Counted from the first letter of the stretch, positions 25,721 through 39,195 are shown. The stretch: DNA of 64,000 bases from Hirundichthys speculiger (GCA_018398805.1 JAGFBZ010000900.1:1674001-1738000); one strand, 5' to 3'. Notes: generated from the sequence alone by a model not told the origin. Program-made: numbers and translations.

Positions 25721-27322
25721 AAAAAACAACTTAAGAGACAGAAAAACACTTGACACTACATGACGTGTAGAAAACAAAATGCATTAACATCTTGAGACAA
25801 GATTTTGTGGTGAGTCGAGTACAAAACAAACACAATTAACTGTAGTCAGTGGTGTATGTTCAAGCAGCAACATAAAACAGTTTCTCTTTTTCTTGTTTTT
25901 TTTTTTTATCAAGACAAATGTGACAACTAAAAGGGGGGGGAGAAGTCAGAAAGAACAGACTGTAGAACAGTTGCAGGCCCTACAGTGTCTCCTATGAGCA
26001 GACTGGGGTTAGTATGTTATTTAATTGAACATGGCTAAGAAAATAAATTGATTAGCATGACACAAGACAAAAACCGTATCTGTGCCATTAATGGCTGAAT
26101 ACCATCTTTGGCTCAGTCATGCTGGCACATTTGCACTTTCCTTTGCCCATGCAGAGTGGCGGTGGTGCCAAAATGCGCTCCGTGCTCCAATAGCACAGCG
26201 CGAGTTTTGTTCCTTCACATATGTGCAGACTCATTGGAGTGACATGAACGATACATTTGTGAACTATAAGCGTGCACTCAGGTGTATTTTTTACGTATAT
26301 GTGGCACGAGCAGAGCCTAAGTAATTGAGGGGGTGGGGGGGTGGGGGATTTCCCAGTGTCTAAAACTTGTTAGCAAGTAATTTCTGCTGCAGAAGTGGCA
26401 TAATCACATCCTTGAATGTTGAAAAAAACTTTTTTTTTCCTTTTACGTATTCATTCAATTTCCACTGTAACTGATTTCTTAAATAGATATAATGCATTTC
26501 ACGAACAATACAATCATTTAGAAATTACTATAAATTATTGCAGAATCTGCACACAGTATTTTCTTACTTATAAATGGAACAGAGTCATGTGCATGTGCCC
26601 GTATGTGATTGAGTGGGTGGGGGGGGGCTTTGCTGGCACGTGGTGCATGGCCATGTGTGCTCCTATGTGGGCTTCCTGACTCGCAGTCTAGCTACAGATG
26701 GCACAGTGTCTCAGTGGTCTGCTCAGTAGGCACACTGATACAAACCAATGGCCGCATGGATACACAGGGACACGAGACTGCAAATGGACATGAAATGAAA
26801 TGGAAGCTTGCGTGTGTCTGACATCCATTTCAATTATATGACAATTCAGTGTTGCATCAAGGCAAATCCTGTGGAATTACCTGCAGTGGATTCGCGTTTT
26901 GCTTACAAAAGCCTACACTCTTAAAAAACGGCCACGTTGGGTCAGACGGCACACACTGGCAGGTGGCGCTGCCACAGGGGCGCTTGCTAACTGACAACTG
27001 GCACAAGCGCCTGACTGAGAGCAAACGCATGAGGTCCTGCCACAGGTAAATAACATATCAATTTTGCAACAGAAAAAAAAAAGGTGTTGAGACGTGTAAA
27101 TAACATGAGCCTTCGAGTGAGTAAAAAAAAAAAAAAGAAAATTTTATATCATTATGTTAACTGTGACTGTGGGATGTTAAAAATTACCTAATTTAGGGTT
27201 TGAACACAGTTGGTTCACAGTTGGTTCACTTATATCATTGAAAGGGGCTACGACATAGACATATTCAAAAAAAAAAAAAAAGTTACCCGTTGGGGTGCAA
27301 AAAGCCACATCATGTACATTTA

Positions 27323-27667
<345 letters not shown>

Positions 27668-27784
27668 TTAGCCAAGCAGTGACTTATTTTAGTGGCTCAC
27701 CAGTAATTTCTGCACTTTAAAATACCGCAGGTCAAAATATTTTCATTGTATACGCAAAACTGTTGATAAAGTTCATATCATAGT

Positions 27785-28386
27785 TAGTGGATGCACATTT
27801 TGGATTTTTTTTATGACCGTTAACCGACGCCCTTTAACGATTAATAACCGTTAACCGATAAGTCCGGGAGGGTTGGCTGCCGCGATGTTGCGCGTTGTCA
27901 TGGATGCATGCGGACACTTCCCCGTGTATACTCTCGCCGCAATGTGTCGCCGTCAGCTTGTCGCAGAGATGCCGCCGTCACTTTTGATTTATACTAGCGC
28001 GGTCTCCGCTATGTTATTCCACGCCACAACACAAGAGCGACAATCACGAACTAGCTAAACTTCGTTTTTCCACTTCCTCACCGTCTCGGCCGTATCCAGA
28101 CCCACATTCATCGCTATCTCCCTCCATGAATTACTAGAATATGTGCTGTCTTTGTGGTGTGGAGAACCAGAATCATACAGATGTGGGTACTTCCTCATTT
28201 TTTCGATGACACGCTTTTTTCTGCGCAGATGTAGAATTGACCAATCAGAGGCCTGTTGCACCTGTCAACACGCCCCCATGAGTTGATTGAATTACGTAGC
28301 TTAAAAACAAAATTGACCGTTAGTATTAATCGGTTAGAGTTACTGTTATCGGTTAACGGTTAAACGGTTAACCATGTGCATGCCTA
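27785..28386 (-). mobile_element. hAT-like element carrying a MADF-domain frame, copy 2
   Basis: This is the same element as 8555-9157, in opposite orientation, and similar along its full length (602 versus 603 bp). The flanking octamers are identical: ATCATAGT at 27777-27784 and 28387-28394, a perfect hAT-type target duplication. Subterminal GTTAACCG/CGGTTAAC blocks lie inside both ends. The insertion lies only 244 bases upstream, in transcript sense, of the Sushi exon. No transposase is present; the MADF-like frame is at 28055-28261. Confidence 0.92.
28055..28261 (-). CDS. MADF-domain-like frame, hAT copy 2
   Basis: This 68-codon frame is homologous to 8663-8908. It keeps EKMRKYPHLYDSGSPH, SSNSWREIAMNVGLDTAETV and RKWKN, then diverges to a stop where copy 1 continues with ARDKF. 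Most differences in the shared part are single residues, for example HLRRKKRV against HPCRKERI. The shared residues suggest a recently common source that encoded a DNA-binding MADF segment. Whether either copy is translated is unknown, and a host function is not implied. Confidence 0.45.
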   Translation of the reverse strand: MQQASDWSILHLRRKKRVIEKMRKYPHLYDSGSPHHKDSTYSSNSWREIAMNVGLDTAETVRKWKNEV

Positions 28387-31298
28387 ATCATAGTCAATAA
28401 AATGCAACACTATGAACACAACAAGTACATTAAATTGGCCATTCACGGATGCTGTTAAACCACTGCTTCTTGAGCAACCAAGTCTTTGCATGTAAATAAA
28501 ATGTGAAATCACGTTAATAGCACAAAATCATGGTGTCACATGAGTGACAGCCTTTTGCAGAAGCTTCCGGACTCTTCAATATGTGAATTTCCGTGTCGAG
28601 GGACTAATAGTTTTTCTTATTCTTAAGTAAAGGAGCTCAGAATCAACAGAATCGTATCTAACTGTGCGTCATGTCAGTCAGGTTCAAAGAAAGTTCAGCT
28701 GAGCTCTGAACCTTTTTGAATCAGTTTTTATACACCAGCAAAAGACACTTGAAATCAAAATGCATTTCCCTTGATGATCAGCTCAGCCTATAGAAAACAC
28801 CTACAACGTAGCCGACAGTGAGAGTATGACCTGGGACTAGCTATCGATCAAACACTTCAACGGATTCATTCATCCACCTTACAGCTGCAGTAACACCCTC
28901 TCACACAGTGAGGGACCTGGCCAGGGTCTCGTCTGGACTCCATCGGGACTGGGAAGAACCCAAGCAAGGACAGAACGACACCGTCACAGCGCACGGGCAC
29001 CTCGCCATCACTCCCAAACTCCCAAAGGACAATCAAGTTTCTGATGAGGTCCTAAATACTGATGAATAACCCCAGGACTCCAAGGCAGCGTTACATCCTG
29101 GTTGTGACGCAGTCGCCGGAGTTGATTGCAGTTACTTTAAACAAAGCTTGTGATTCCACCAGACACACCGACTGGTGTTTCAGAAGGATTCCAGTGGTGG
29201 TTCAGGGCTCCATCTTGTTTTTGATGGATTCTGCATCTGGCTGCAGAGAATGGATGAACTCGGACACTTAAACCAACACAGACGACTCAATTTTTCACAG
29301 TAATACCCTCTCAAGGCTCCTGATCATATTATCATATAAGACAGGTGGGGAACCAGGATAAACATCAAAGATGAAGGATTTTAATGGCGGTTAAAAAATG
29401 TGTGTGTGAACGAGTAGATACTCCATGAATACACAGTTTTACCCTTGTACTTGTACAAGCACTTTTTTTTTTGCAGGTGGACAGACAATTAGCTCTGCTT
29501 CTCAAATACCTCTAGATCGTACCAACATTTTTAACACATGTGACCCTGACATTTAAAAAAATTACAATAATACACTTGAATCAGTGATTATTGATATGGA
29601 GGAAGGCAGACAGGTAGGTCATTTCTTCACCTTACTAGGGGTAAAAAAAGACATGCAGAGCAACACCGATTGTTATCCACATCAAAGGGGATTGGGAAAA
29701 TGGGTTTACACTCCACTGACTGAAAAAAATAAGTGTATATACCCTGTTAAACCACATACTACACTACTGCTTGTCAAGTAGCCATTAAATGTGATTTCTG
29801 GTCTTCTGAAGTGACTGACTCACATCTAACAAGCAGTATCAGTGCTAATGTATAGCAGAGATGCCTGATGAAAAATAATAATACTTAATAATTCATTACA
29901 AATGAATTAAAACTGATCATACTCGTTAATGAAAAAGTACCAACATGTAGTTATTTACAATAATGGTGATGCAAGACACTGACATGCATCATTCAGTGCA
30001 TGTCAGTGTCTCGAGCTGGAGACTCCTGCTGCACACTGGATTACCATCTATACCATCAGTGGATTTAAAAGCAGGTGTTTCCCATCATCTGTTTCAGGCA
30101 GAAACACTGTTCACAGAAAGGTTACCCTAAATGACTCGGTGCTGATTTACCTTTAAAGGTACCTTGGTGAACATGGGTACTTTACCCCGTGGCTTTATTT
30201 CATGCTGTAATGACAGACTGACCGGTCATTTTCAGGATCCACGATGCCTGTTTTGATCATCTGAGACCATCTTATCATGACCTAATGTTACATCACTACC
30301 AGGTTGGCCCAAGCACGAGAACTGAAATGAGCATAGCAGTGAGATATTTGCTGGACGTCGTCATTATTGGACAAAACAGGTCAAGAAACAGAAAACATTC
30401 CCTATGCAGACATTTTAGCTTTTCCGTGACAAGTGTAACTAACCGCATTAACAGAGGCTGAATTCAATTTAAATGTGTTAGTGGCAGAACCCTGACTGTA
30501 TTGGGAACACCTAAATGGAACATTGCATTAGTTACACTCTCTCTTTCCAGACGAGAGGTCAAGAGTTCATGTGAGAATAATCTATTTATGGTTCGCGCAA
30601 AAGCAGAGGTTGGTGATGACAGTTGTCCAAAAAGTATGAACACCACAGAGTGCATATCTGTGAATATGTGTATAAAAGTTAAAGAGTGTTGAGAACAGGA
30701 GGGATGATTTGAAATGACTCAGCACTGTCAAAAATGCACTCCTTACAAGAAATTAAATGTATGACTGCACATGGATGTATGTATGAAATGTTCTCATGGC
30801 AAACAGTTTAATAAGTCAGGACCTTTCCAATTTTGCTTTTCGGTCAGGCAACATTTGTGCAAGTCACACAGCCTAAAAACGATCAGCCATTAAAATAGAT
30901 TCATCTTAGTCCATTTTTATTCTGTGTTCCTCCAGGCTATATCATTAATATGGAGAGTAGGGGAATGGGAAAAGCAAGAGACAAAGTCAATAAAACAGAA
31001 AAAAAAAGCTGCTTAAGGAAGAGAAAAAGAAAAAGTTTCCATGTTAAATCATGTTAACTTTGATGTCATTTCTAATACCCCGACCAAAACATTATCTGAA
31101 AAATGCGCTGCCAGTGGAGTGCAAAAAAAAAAAAAAAAATCCAAAGGGCGCACAATTGATTTTCATTTCCTTTCCCACACACGCTTTGGTACATAATCAT
31201 TTCACAATCATTCTGAATCATCTGCATAAGGAACCCTCCAGCGGCAGGATTTGGTGGTTTTAGAGAGGAAAGGTACACTCCTTCAGGGAGTTTGGCCT

Positions 31299-31445
31299 CT
31301 ATCCATAGCCTCCATATGTCACTGGAATGGGAGACTGTGACATGGCCTGTCCCTGGGGCCCTCGTTCCTTCAGCTCATCCACTGCTGAAACGGCAAACTG
31401 TTCTCCTCGTTCATCAAAGCAGTTCCCTCCATCGCACCCATAAGC
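31299..31445 (-). CDS. Candidate terminal coding exon, gene unknown
   Basis: A good acceptor (TTCTATCACAG) on the minus strand is followed by a 48-codon phase-0 frame ending in TAG. The segment looks coding: GC is about half, far above the local intron. It contains CDGGNCFDERGEQF, a charged helix-like VDELKERGPQ and a terminal PIPVTYGGYG. I do not recognise the protein. It could be the last exon of a nested or alternative transcript on the CSMD strand, a pseudogene exon, or chance. No partner exon with matching phase was established; the open tract at 31600-31932 is a candidate but offers only weak donors. Confidence 0.3.
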   Translation of the reverse strand, partial: AYGCDGGNCFDERGEQFAVSAVDELKERGPQGQAMSQSPIPVTYGGYG

Positions 31446-31599
31446 CTGTGATAGAATCATACGAACACACAAAAGTGCCTCCAAGATGTGTGTACGCACA
31501 CTGCAAGAGCAAGGTCTCATCCGATCCATCACACCATCCATCCTTTACACCATCCATCTACATTATTTAATTCTCACTCCTTTTCCTCCTCATCCCCTC

Positions 31600-31932
31600 T
31601 CATTCCTGGTGACTAGGACTGAGGACAGTGAAGAAGGAGATGCTATGAAGCTCAACTCCTGTGGGAAAACCTGGGTGTCTTAAAGCTCTGCTCCTCAATT
31701 TGTCAAACTCTCTATCCAAGGGAATGGTCATATTCCCTGGAACAATGAAAAGCACATTTGTTAAAAACACTGTCATTTTTAAGGAGGCTCTACGGAGATC
31801 TTTAATGTGTAGCATTATAAATCGGGCTTTAGATGAGCTCCATGGGTCTGACTGTCGTCTTAATCCAATATCAACGCTGGACGCCGTGAATGCTAACGTG
31901 GGCAAAATGCAGAAAAGAATAGCCCTCAACAA
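31600..31932 (-). other. Overlapping sense and antisense open tract
   Basis: A 110-codon minus-strand frame and a 100-codon plus-strand frame (31661-31963) overlap. The minus frame starts from a non-ATG codon with a leader-like hydrophobic stretch (LRAILFCILPTLAFTASS) and later contains NMTIPLDREFDKL, with an NMT glycosylation-type sequon. A strong acceptor-like CATTGTTCCAG lies inside it. Neither product is recognised, so real coding sequence is uncertain. Confidence 0.2.
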
Positions 31933-32571
31933 TGCGATGGCAGTGATAAGTCTTGAACTGTGAGAGCAGCATCCGCCGATAGCAGAGCAGAGACAATCTG
32001 AAGAAATACAGCGTTAGGTAAAAGGGGAAGAAGGACATAATTTAAGGTGGATGAAGTGGTTGAGTGAGAACAGAAAATTATTGCCGCTAAAAGCTTTTTC
32101 CTTAACATTTATCATGATATAACATAACATATAGCTATCACATTTTAGCAACTTACACTGTGTATCCCAAATATCCCAAATGGATTGTAGAAGTGTATAC
32201 CAAATCCATATAAAACAATTAATTCCAATTTTAATTAATCTTGATTTTTTTTTTTAAAAGGTATTCTATGAGTGTGGATACGAGGGTACTTCAGGACTGG
32301 ATGGTTTAATCACAGTTAGAGATCTAAAATAAAATATACCTGGGATATGGGCAAAAAAAAGGGATGGAGATCAAAAAAAATGCTAAAAATTTAATACATT
32401 GAGTCTCTAAGACGCTCTTTTATGTGTGTATTTTAAAAAAAATTTCATGGGTAAAGATGCCAGAGGTTCAACAATTTCAACAAGACTGCATCCACAAATT
32501 GTGAACAATTTCAGAATAATGCTCATGGTCTTAAAATTGTGAAGATTTTTACTATCTACAGCATGAAACAT

Positions 32572-32905
32572 CATCAGGCCAGTGGTTAGTGGTTAGCACT
32601 GTTGCCTCATAGCAAGAAGGTTCCTGGTTCGAACCTCGGCAGGGGTCTTTCTGTGTGGAGTTTACATGTTCCCCCCGTGCTAGCATGGGTTTCCTCCAGC
32701 TACTCCAGCTTCCTCCCACAGTCCAAAGACATGCATGGTTAATCAGGTTAATTGATGGTACTAAATTGTGATTGTTCATCTATATATCTCTGTGATGGAC
32801 TGGTGACCTGTCCAGGGTGGACTCCTGCCTTTCATCTGAAGTGAGCTGAGATAGTCTCCCGTGATCCTGCTGAGGATTAAACGGGCATAGATGATGGATG
32901 GATGA
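32572..32905 (+). repeat. tRNA-derived SINE with L2-like tail
   Basis: The head contains an A-box-like TGGTTAGCACTG-type segment (interrupted as TTAGTGGTTAGCACTG) and a B box GGTTCGAACCT, the internal RNA polymerase III promoter of a tRNA-derived SINE. The tail contains GACCTGTCCAGGGTGGACTC and ends in GATGGATGGATGA, a layout shared with fish LINE 3' ends. A 9-bp target duplication, ATGAAACAT, flanks it at 32563-32571 and 32906-32914. It is not a functional tRNA gene. Confidence 0.82.
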
Positions 32906-32979
32906 ATGAAACATAGACTAGCCTGAAAATCATTCTTGTCTTTGGGCTATGATCTTTGGCTCCTCAGGGGGCACTACAT

Positions 32980-32982
<3 letters not shown>

Positions 32983-33019
<37 letters not shown>

Positions 33020-33092
33020 TATGTAATGGAAACGGCTGCATCATCTCTTAGCACACAGTTTGGTATTATTCATGGTCAAATGTCACAAGAGA

Positions 33093-33142
<50 letters not shown>

Positions 33143-33145
33143 TAT

Positions 33146-33180
<35 letters not shown>

Positions 33181-33183
33181 ATG
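32983..33183. repeat. Paired (TA)n microsatellites
   Basis: Two long TA runs (32983-33016 and about 33096-33183) flank about 80 bases of unique sequence. Interruptions by CATA occur in the second run. Reading frames made of repeated isoleucine-tyrosine here are artefacts. Confidence 0.9.
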
Positions 33184-33204
33184 CATTGATGGAATGGACT
33201 AAGC

Positions 33205-33501
33205 CAGTGGTTCTCATACTTTTAATGCTGCGTACCACCTGAGAAACTATTGAGCTCTCCGAGTACCACCATGATGACCAATTTTAAAATATAGCCATAT
33301 ATGCCTTCTCAATTAGCTTTAAACACACAGGAGAGATGTTTATTCCTTATTGTGGTTATTTATTGTTACCTGAATTTCATTTGAAACATTGTATTCATAA
33401 TGCATTGTCATGCATTGACAAGTCATGACGTTCCCAAGCGTACCACCAGAGAGCGCTCGCGTACCACCAGTGGTACGCGTACCACAATTTGCGCACCACT
33501 G
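33205..33501. mobile_element. 297-bp hAT-like MITE with perfect target duplication
   Basis: The ends are CAGTGGTTCTCATACTT and, on the minus strand, CAGTGGTGCGCAAATT. Identical octamers GACTAAGC flank it at 33197-33204 and 33502-33509. The interior repeats GTACCACC several times, including a near-palindrome GCGTACCACCAGTGGTACGC. There is no coding capacity. The terminus resembles that of 18891-19571 over CAGTGGTTCTCA, suggesting a related transposase. Confidence 0.92.
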
Positions 33502-36398
33502 GACTAAGCAGTTTGTATAATGTTGCTAAGACATCCACATGCAGAAGCAAAAGAAAGCTTATCACACAAAAAAAAAAAAAACAAGATGGCCAAAATTTTA
33601 GAGCCTGTTCCGAATGGAAGTTTAGCTATTTTATTTCATTTTTACCTTTCTGTAGACATTTATGAACCAAATTGATCATATCTTAGCATTTATTTTATCC
33701 AATTCCTCGTCTTTTCATATTTCCTGGATCTCCTCTTCCCGTGTCACTACTCTACATCTTCCCCCGTAGCACTTGGAAGTGACATTGAAAGATCAATCCC
33801 AACATACAGGTGCATTAACTCAATAAGCTGATTCTGCTTTGTCAAGCAGCAATTCAATCAATGTCTCCTGTTCCCCCCCACATGGGTTGGATGAAAGCTT
33901 GCCAACTACCATGCATTTTGGTTAGAAAAACTGAGGAATTGCACAAAAAAAGTTCTCTTTCCATCCCAGATTACAGTGCTTATTTTATTGTATGAGTTAC
34001 ATTCATATTTTCATATGACAGGATAGATACACGCAGTATACCTGGGATGATCGTCATGACAGCTGCGGTAGACCACAGCGGACCCTTGCAACCCTGAACA
34101 GCAATATTCAGATGTAGATGATGTATGGATGGATATGTTTTAAAAAGATCATTTCCAAAAGAAAAAAGAAAAAAGAAAAGAAAAGAAAGAGATTGCTGTG
34201 CTTTATTCATCTTACTTTCATGTACTGAAGTTTGGTGGTGGTGGCGTTTGTTCGTGTTCTTGGCAGCAGTTAACGTCTGTAATGCTTATTTTATAAGCTC
34301 AGACTTAGAAACAGAGGAAACAGCTGTGAGTTTGGCCAAATTTAGGTGGGCACGGGAAAAGACTTGTCAGAGCTGGCGAGTCTAGACCTCTGAGTGTGCT
34401 CGTATATGTGTTAAGTGCACCTGTTTGTGCAGGTAATGGTCCATGTTTCACACAAATATACAAATGCCAACTGAAATGAATTCCAACCCTTCCCAATGAT
34501 AAAAACAAAAAAATAAAAACACACACATACACACACATCATAGCACGCTGGTGCAATAAAGAAATAAAAGGGCTGACTGGTGTGTTGGAGCTGCTGAGGT
34601 GTGAAGGGGAACTCATACAGAATTGATGGCAGCCAACAATGTCTGCAAAACGGTATAATGTGCCATTCAGTAGCCATTCACCATATATGAGACTAAACTA
34701 AGAGGGATCGGAGAGCATCAGAGACTTCAAGGAAAGTCAGAAGACAGATGAGAGACAGAGCTGTGGGAGCTGAGGGGAGAGATGAGTACATCTGTGTACA
34801 GCCTTGACTCAGTATGTCTGTACTGAAGCATTTAAACCCCGATGCCTTTTCAGGATTATCTCTTGACTGACATTACTCTTTCTAACAAAAAGAGGGGGGG
34901 GGGCAAAATGCACACACTGAACTCCTGTGGTCCCAACTGGCAAGTTTAGATACGTGGGATGCCTCCAAGGACTAATCTCCTCAAAGGAAGGGAAAATTGA
35001 TTCCTGTTTTCTTTTTAAAATGTAAAATTCAACTCAATATCTAAAAGGACCGCAGTAACAACGTTCTTTATACCATTTAGGCTGAATCATTTTTACAATT
35101 TTAAATGCAACACTGATGGCTACAGTCTGTACAATTAATTGGTTTAATTCGCTTCTGTGCAGTCATGAGACACATCCATGAGTCCGTTTATTCTTATGAG
35201 AACCTCCGTCGACTCTGGTGAAGTTGCAAAGCTTCTCCTGACAGGTGTTGTGTGTTTTAATGCACGCCTTGTGCGTGCTGGGAAAAATTAAACTTGATTT
35301 CCAAGAGAACGTATGTGCCGTGCTAGCTTTCAGTGCTAGTTAACACAGCCCAAACAGCAAGCATGCTTTAAAAAAAAAAAAAGAATTCTCAGAGGTGTGA
35401 CAATGTGGTGGAACTGGTGACTAGTAATATTAATATTTAAAACAAGATTAATTTAATAAAAAATAAATGTTAATTTAAAAAAATATTTACTGAAACTCAG
35501 CTAAAACTATTATTACACTACTAAGTTTTGTCCAGCTGTCCATGCACTTTAGTAGAATTAAATGTTTCACATAGCAGCTCATATAACTGGATTTGAGTTT
35601 ATATTCTCGTAGACCAAGCAGGTGTTTGTGTTATAGGATCAGAATCAGTCTGAGCCACCTCACTTTTGAACTTTAAGTCACCAAATTGGTAGATTGAAAC
35701 TGTAACAAAATGAGGTGAAATATCATCTCCAGTGTTTTTAGATTTTGCTGTTTTCTCCTCCAGTTGGAGTGTATCAACCAGGAGCTGAGGAAAGGCTCAC
35801 TTTACAACCTCCAGCCTCTGTGAGAGAAGAGTCTTTCCTCTCTGGAGACGCTCCTTCATGCTGGACTCGTGGTTCAACCGTTCTCTCCTCTGACTACAGC
35901 AGACTGCCAAGAACAGTTCAATAAACATTTTGCATGTAAAACACAGCGTGGGAATTTTGCTTTTGAACTAAATCTCATGTTTCTGGACACTAAAGAATGT
36001 GTCATATTAGCAGTGTCTCATAGTTTCATATAAAACTATCAACCCAATATTTTTTTTTTTTTTATTATCTACATTTACTCATAAAGGTTTATAAAAAGGA
36101 CATAGTTTCACATGTGTATTAAAACAGTAGAATAACTTGCAGGTACAATTTAGTATCAGCGTAGACCACTTTTATTGAATACTGAAGATACCGATGAACA
36201 ATGAGCTGTCAGGTGAGAAAAGAAATAAAATGATGCCACAAGCATCATTTTATTTGTTTACAACACATGACAAACTGCCAACTACTGGAATAATGTCATG
36301 CCTGCTGGAGGAGCACCATCCTGGTCTGGTGGAGGGTCTGAGAAGTTGCTGCAGGATTCACAGCTCTGCATATGAATAACTGTTAACTGACCACAGAA

Positions 36399-36500
36399 TA
36401 GGGATGTAACGATATGGAAAATTTGATATCTCGATTATAGTGACCAAATTATCACGATTTACGATATTATCGCGATATTCTTAATTGCTGTACAAATGTC
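36399..36500 (+). mobile_element. One end of a hAT-like element (TAGGGATGTAACGAT)
   Basis: The sequence starts TAGGGATGTAACGATATGG and continues with repeated CGATAT and ATCACGAT words, the pattern of a frequent fish hAT end. The opposite terminus was not found, so boundaries beyond about 36500 are unknown. Confidence 0.55.
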
Positions 36501-39139
36501 TAATAAAAAAAAAAATACATTTTAATAATTTCACAAAATCTTGTGATTTTCTTGTCATATTGAAACATCAGAAGCCAAAATGTTATCAAAATGAAACTTT
36601 CACATTAAATGGAGGAACAACTGGCACAGAAAGAGGTTTTATTTTAAATGAACAAAATAAGTAACAGAAACAAAGCAAAGACACTGTTTCCTTATATTAC
36701 AACAAATCCCTCTTCTTGTCCCCAAAGAGATACCTTTCTTTTCATTGCAAAACATCTGAAGGGGCATAGTTCTCTAAGGATAAACTTCAATCAATGTTTT
36801 CTTCATCCTTTGTGTTCTTTAATACTTAGGGATTCCAACGACAGATGTTTTTTGGTTCAAATAAACAGAACTGAAGAACCAAACGTGCCATTTTGAGAAA
36901 ATGTAACAGGAGCTCCGTGTGTTGGAGCTCAAAATGACCATGTGCAGGTGTGTTTGTTATACTGTGAGGATGAGCTGCACAAAGCTTAAGACTGAAAAAA
37001 AGTTATTTTACTTGGTTAAAATAGTTAAATTAGCAAGCTGTATCAGTGAAGCTCTTATTCAAATAGAGTCAACTTTGGCACCTGTTATTACACCTGAAAA
37101 ATACACCCAAGTATTATGCAAATGTGGGGAAACTGTTCCTCCGTGGCTTATTTTCATCTTTACAGATATTGCAAATTGGGAGATATTTGTCTCCCAGACT
37201 CACAGGGGAAAAATGCTCTTTTAAGACAGAGAAAATGAAGGCATGCTTGCTGCAACTGTATCAGGTTGTGATGGCAATGACCCATAACGCCAAGACAGCA
37301 GATCACAAACCAACAGGTGGCATCAGAGAGGCTATATTTGTTATATGTTCCAAACTGGGTTTATCAATATTATTAATACATCCATATACTACACAACAAA
37401 AGCACTTCTGTAATGTTGAAGTCAGATATGTCCTTATCAATAATCAGCATGTAGAATGGCTGTAATTTTGTGAATTAAGGTCTCAAATGCACTACGGAGA
37501 ATTGTAACATTGATGGAGAAGAGACAACTACAAAACGTACAGGTGTGCCTTCAGTTTGCACTTCATTAAAGGGATATTTACACTAAACTCGAGCATGAGT
37601 GTAAGGCACGCATAGGAGCATATGGTGAGACACACTTGGAGAGGCACAAATCAAAACAAGGATAAACACAAATGAGCCAAAAGTCTCGTTTCTATGTGAC
37701 TTTTGAAGATGTTTTTTCCGCCTCCGAGCGTTCTGCAAAGGAAGGTTTATCTCTTTATGACACCTCGCTAATGTGTCTCTTCCCTCCAGTAAATCTTCCT
37801 CAAATGGCTTGGGCTGTTTTTCTGCCGTTTGTGTCAAAAGTGTAAAAATTCAACTGAGAATGAAAAACACTGATTCTCTACAAGTGAAGAAGAACAAAAA
37901 CAAATCCCCGCGAACCCACGTGATTCAGAGGCAGGGGTTGAGAATATACAGTCCTTCTTTGTGGTTTTCACATCCAAAGGCTCGGTCCTGCCCTTTATCG
38001 CATTATAGACCAGATTATTCACAATCCAATACGAAGCAATCAGCAGCCCTATTTCTAATCGTTAACTACGATTTTCAGCATACAAAATATTTACATAAAA
38101 AGCCAAAGCAATTTCCCTAAATTCACAAGCTGACAAATCAAAAACAAATAAATAAATACAAAATAAAAACCTTCTTTTGTAAATAAAAATTTGACTTACT
38201 AATGTACAAGACTTTAAATTTGACCCTTGACAGTTCGATAGCAAGAAGTAAATGAGTGGAGAGAATTGGCTTCAGCTAATCAATAAATCTGACCTGATGA
38301 ATGGCTGCACATTAGAGCGGGCTAGTAAACGAAGATATGATTAAACACAGCAGCCAAGAAGGAGCCGCTTGGTTGATATCAATTAACACAATGAGAGAGA
38401 ATACACAAGTTACTGTTCATAACCGTCTCTGGGTGTTTCATCATCAATGGTAATATGAGTGCTAGGCAATCTTAATGATGTATTAGATTCTACAGCTGCT
38501 TAATGATAAATGTGCACGCTTTCCAGTGGCCTAAACAGGAGTCTTCAATATATATCTTCTGTGTTACTAAAAGTTTAGTTCCTAGAAAAGTAATTGAGAA
38601 AAAGCAACGGAGGGAGTCCCAAAGAGTCCATCAAATACCTGTCAGAAGTGATACGGCGATTATATCCTGTATTTTAAATCATCAACTGAAAAAGCTGAAC
38701 GCTTTGTGGTTCAACAAGGAGTTGCATAAGTTTTCCTCCGAAAGAAAAGGTAACAAGACAGTAAATATTCTATCAAAAGCAAGCGGTGAGAGGTCTGATA
38801 ACTTAGCGGCAGGAATTTCTTCTGCATCAATGGTGATAGTACATCCAAGGACCCTTCCTGCCTCCCACCTGCTGAGCAGCTCAACGACAACTGCGGAGCC
38901 CTTTCACTGCAATCAATGCACATACCTCCTTTAATAGTTTTATACATGCTCAGCCTTTGTCTGAGGTGAGTGAACATGACGTGAAAAGCAATAATCCCAT
39001 CACATCTCCCACCTCAATGTCCACACATTTCAAGGGCTCCTATTCTGCCAGGCTAGAATTTAAATGACTTAAGTGTAAATGGGCGCTAACTCCAAGTCAT
39101 CCAAACTTTTTACACCTAGCAAATACACTTCCCCAATTA

Positions 39140-39141
<2 letters not shown>

Positions 39142-39195
<54 letters not shown>

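Noticed and set aside
25114..25749. 211-codon minus-strand frame
   Set aside because: It is the antisense shadow of the GATG-tailed LINE, whose coding strand is plus.
27873..28058. Plus-strand frame inside the MADF hAT copy 2
   Set aside because: It lies opposite the element's GC-rich non-MADF part and is not conserved in copy 1 as a protein.
32577..32640. Possible tRNA gene (A and B box-like sequences)
   Set aside because: It is the head of a SINE with a LINE-like tail and a target duplication; no cloverleaf is closed.
38503..38934. 143-codon plus-strand frame
   Set aside because: No recognisable motif, mixed composition and no splice or repeat support; treated as chance.
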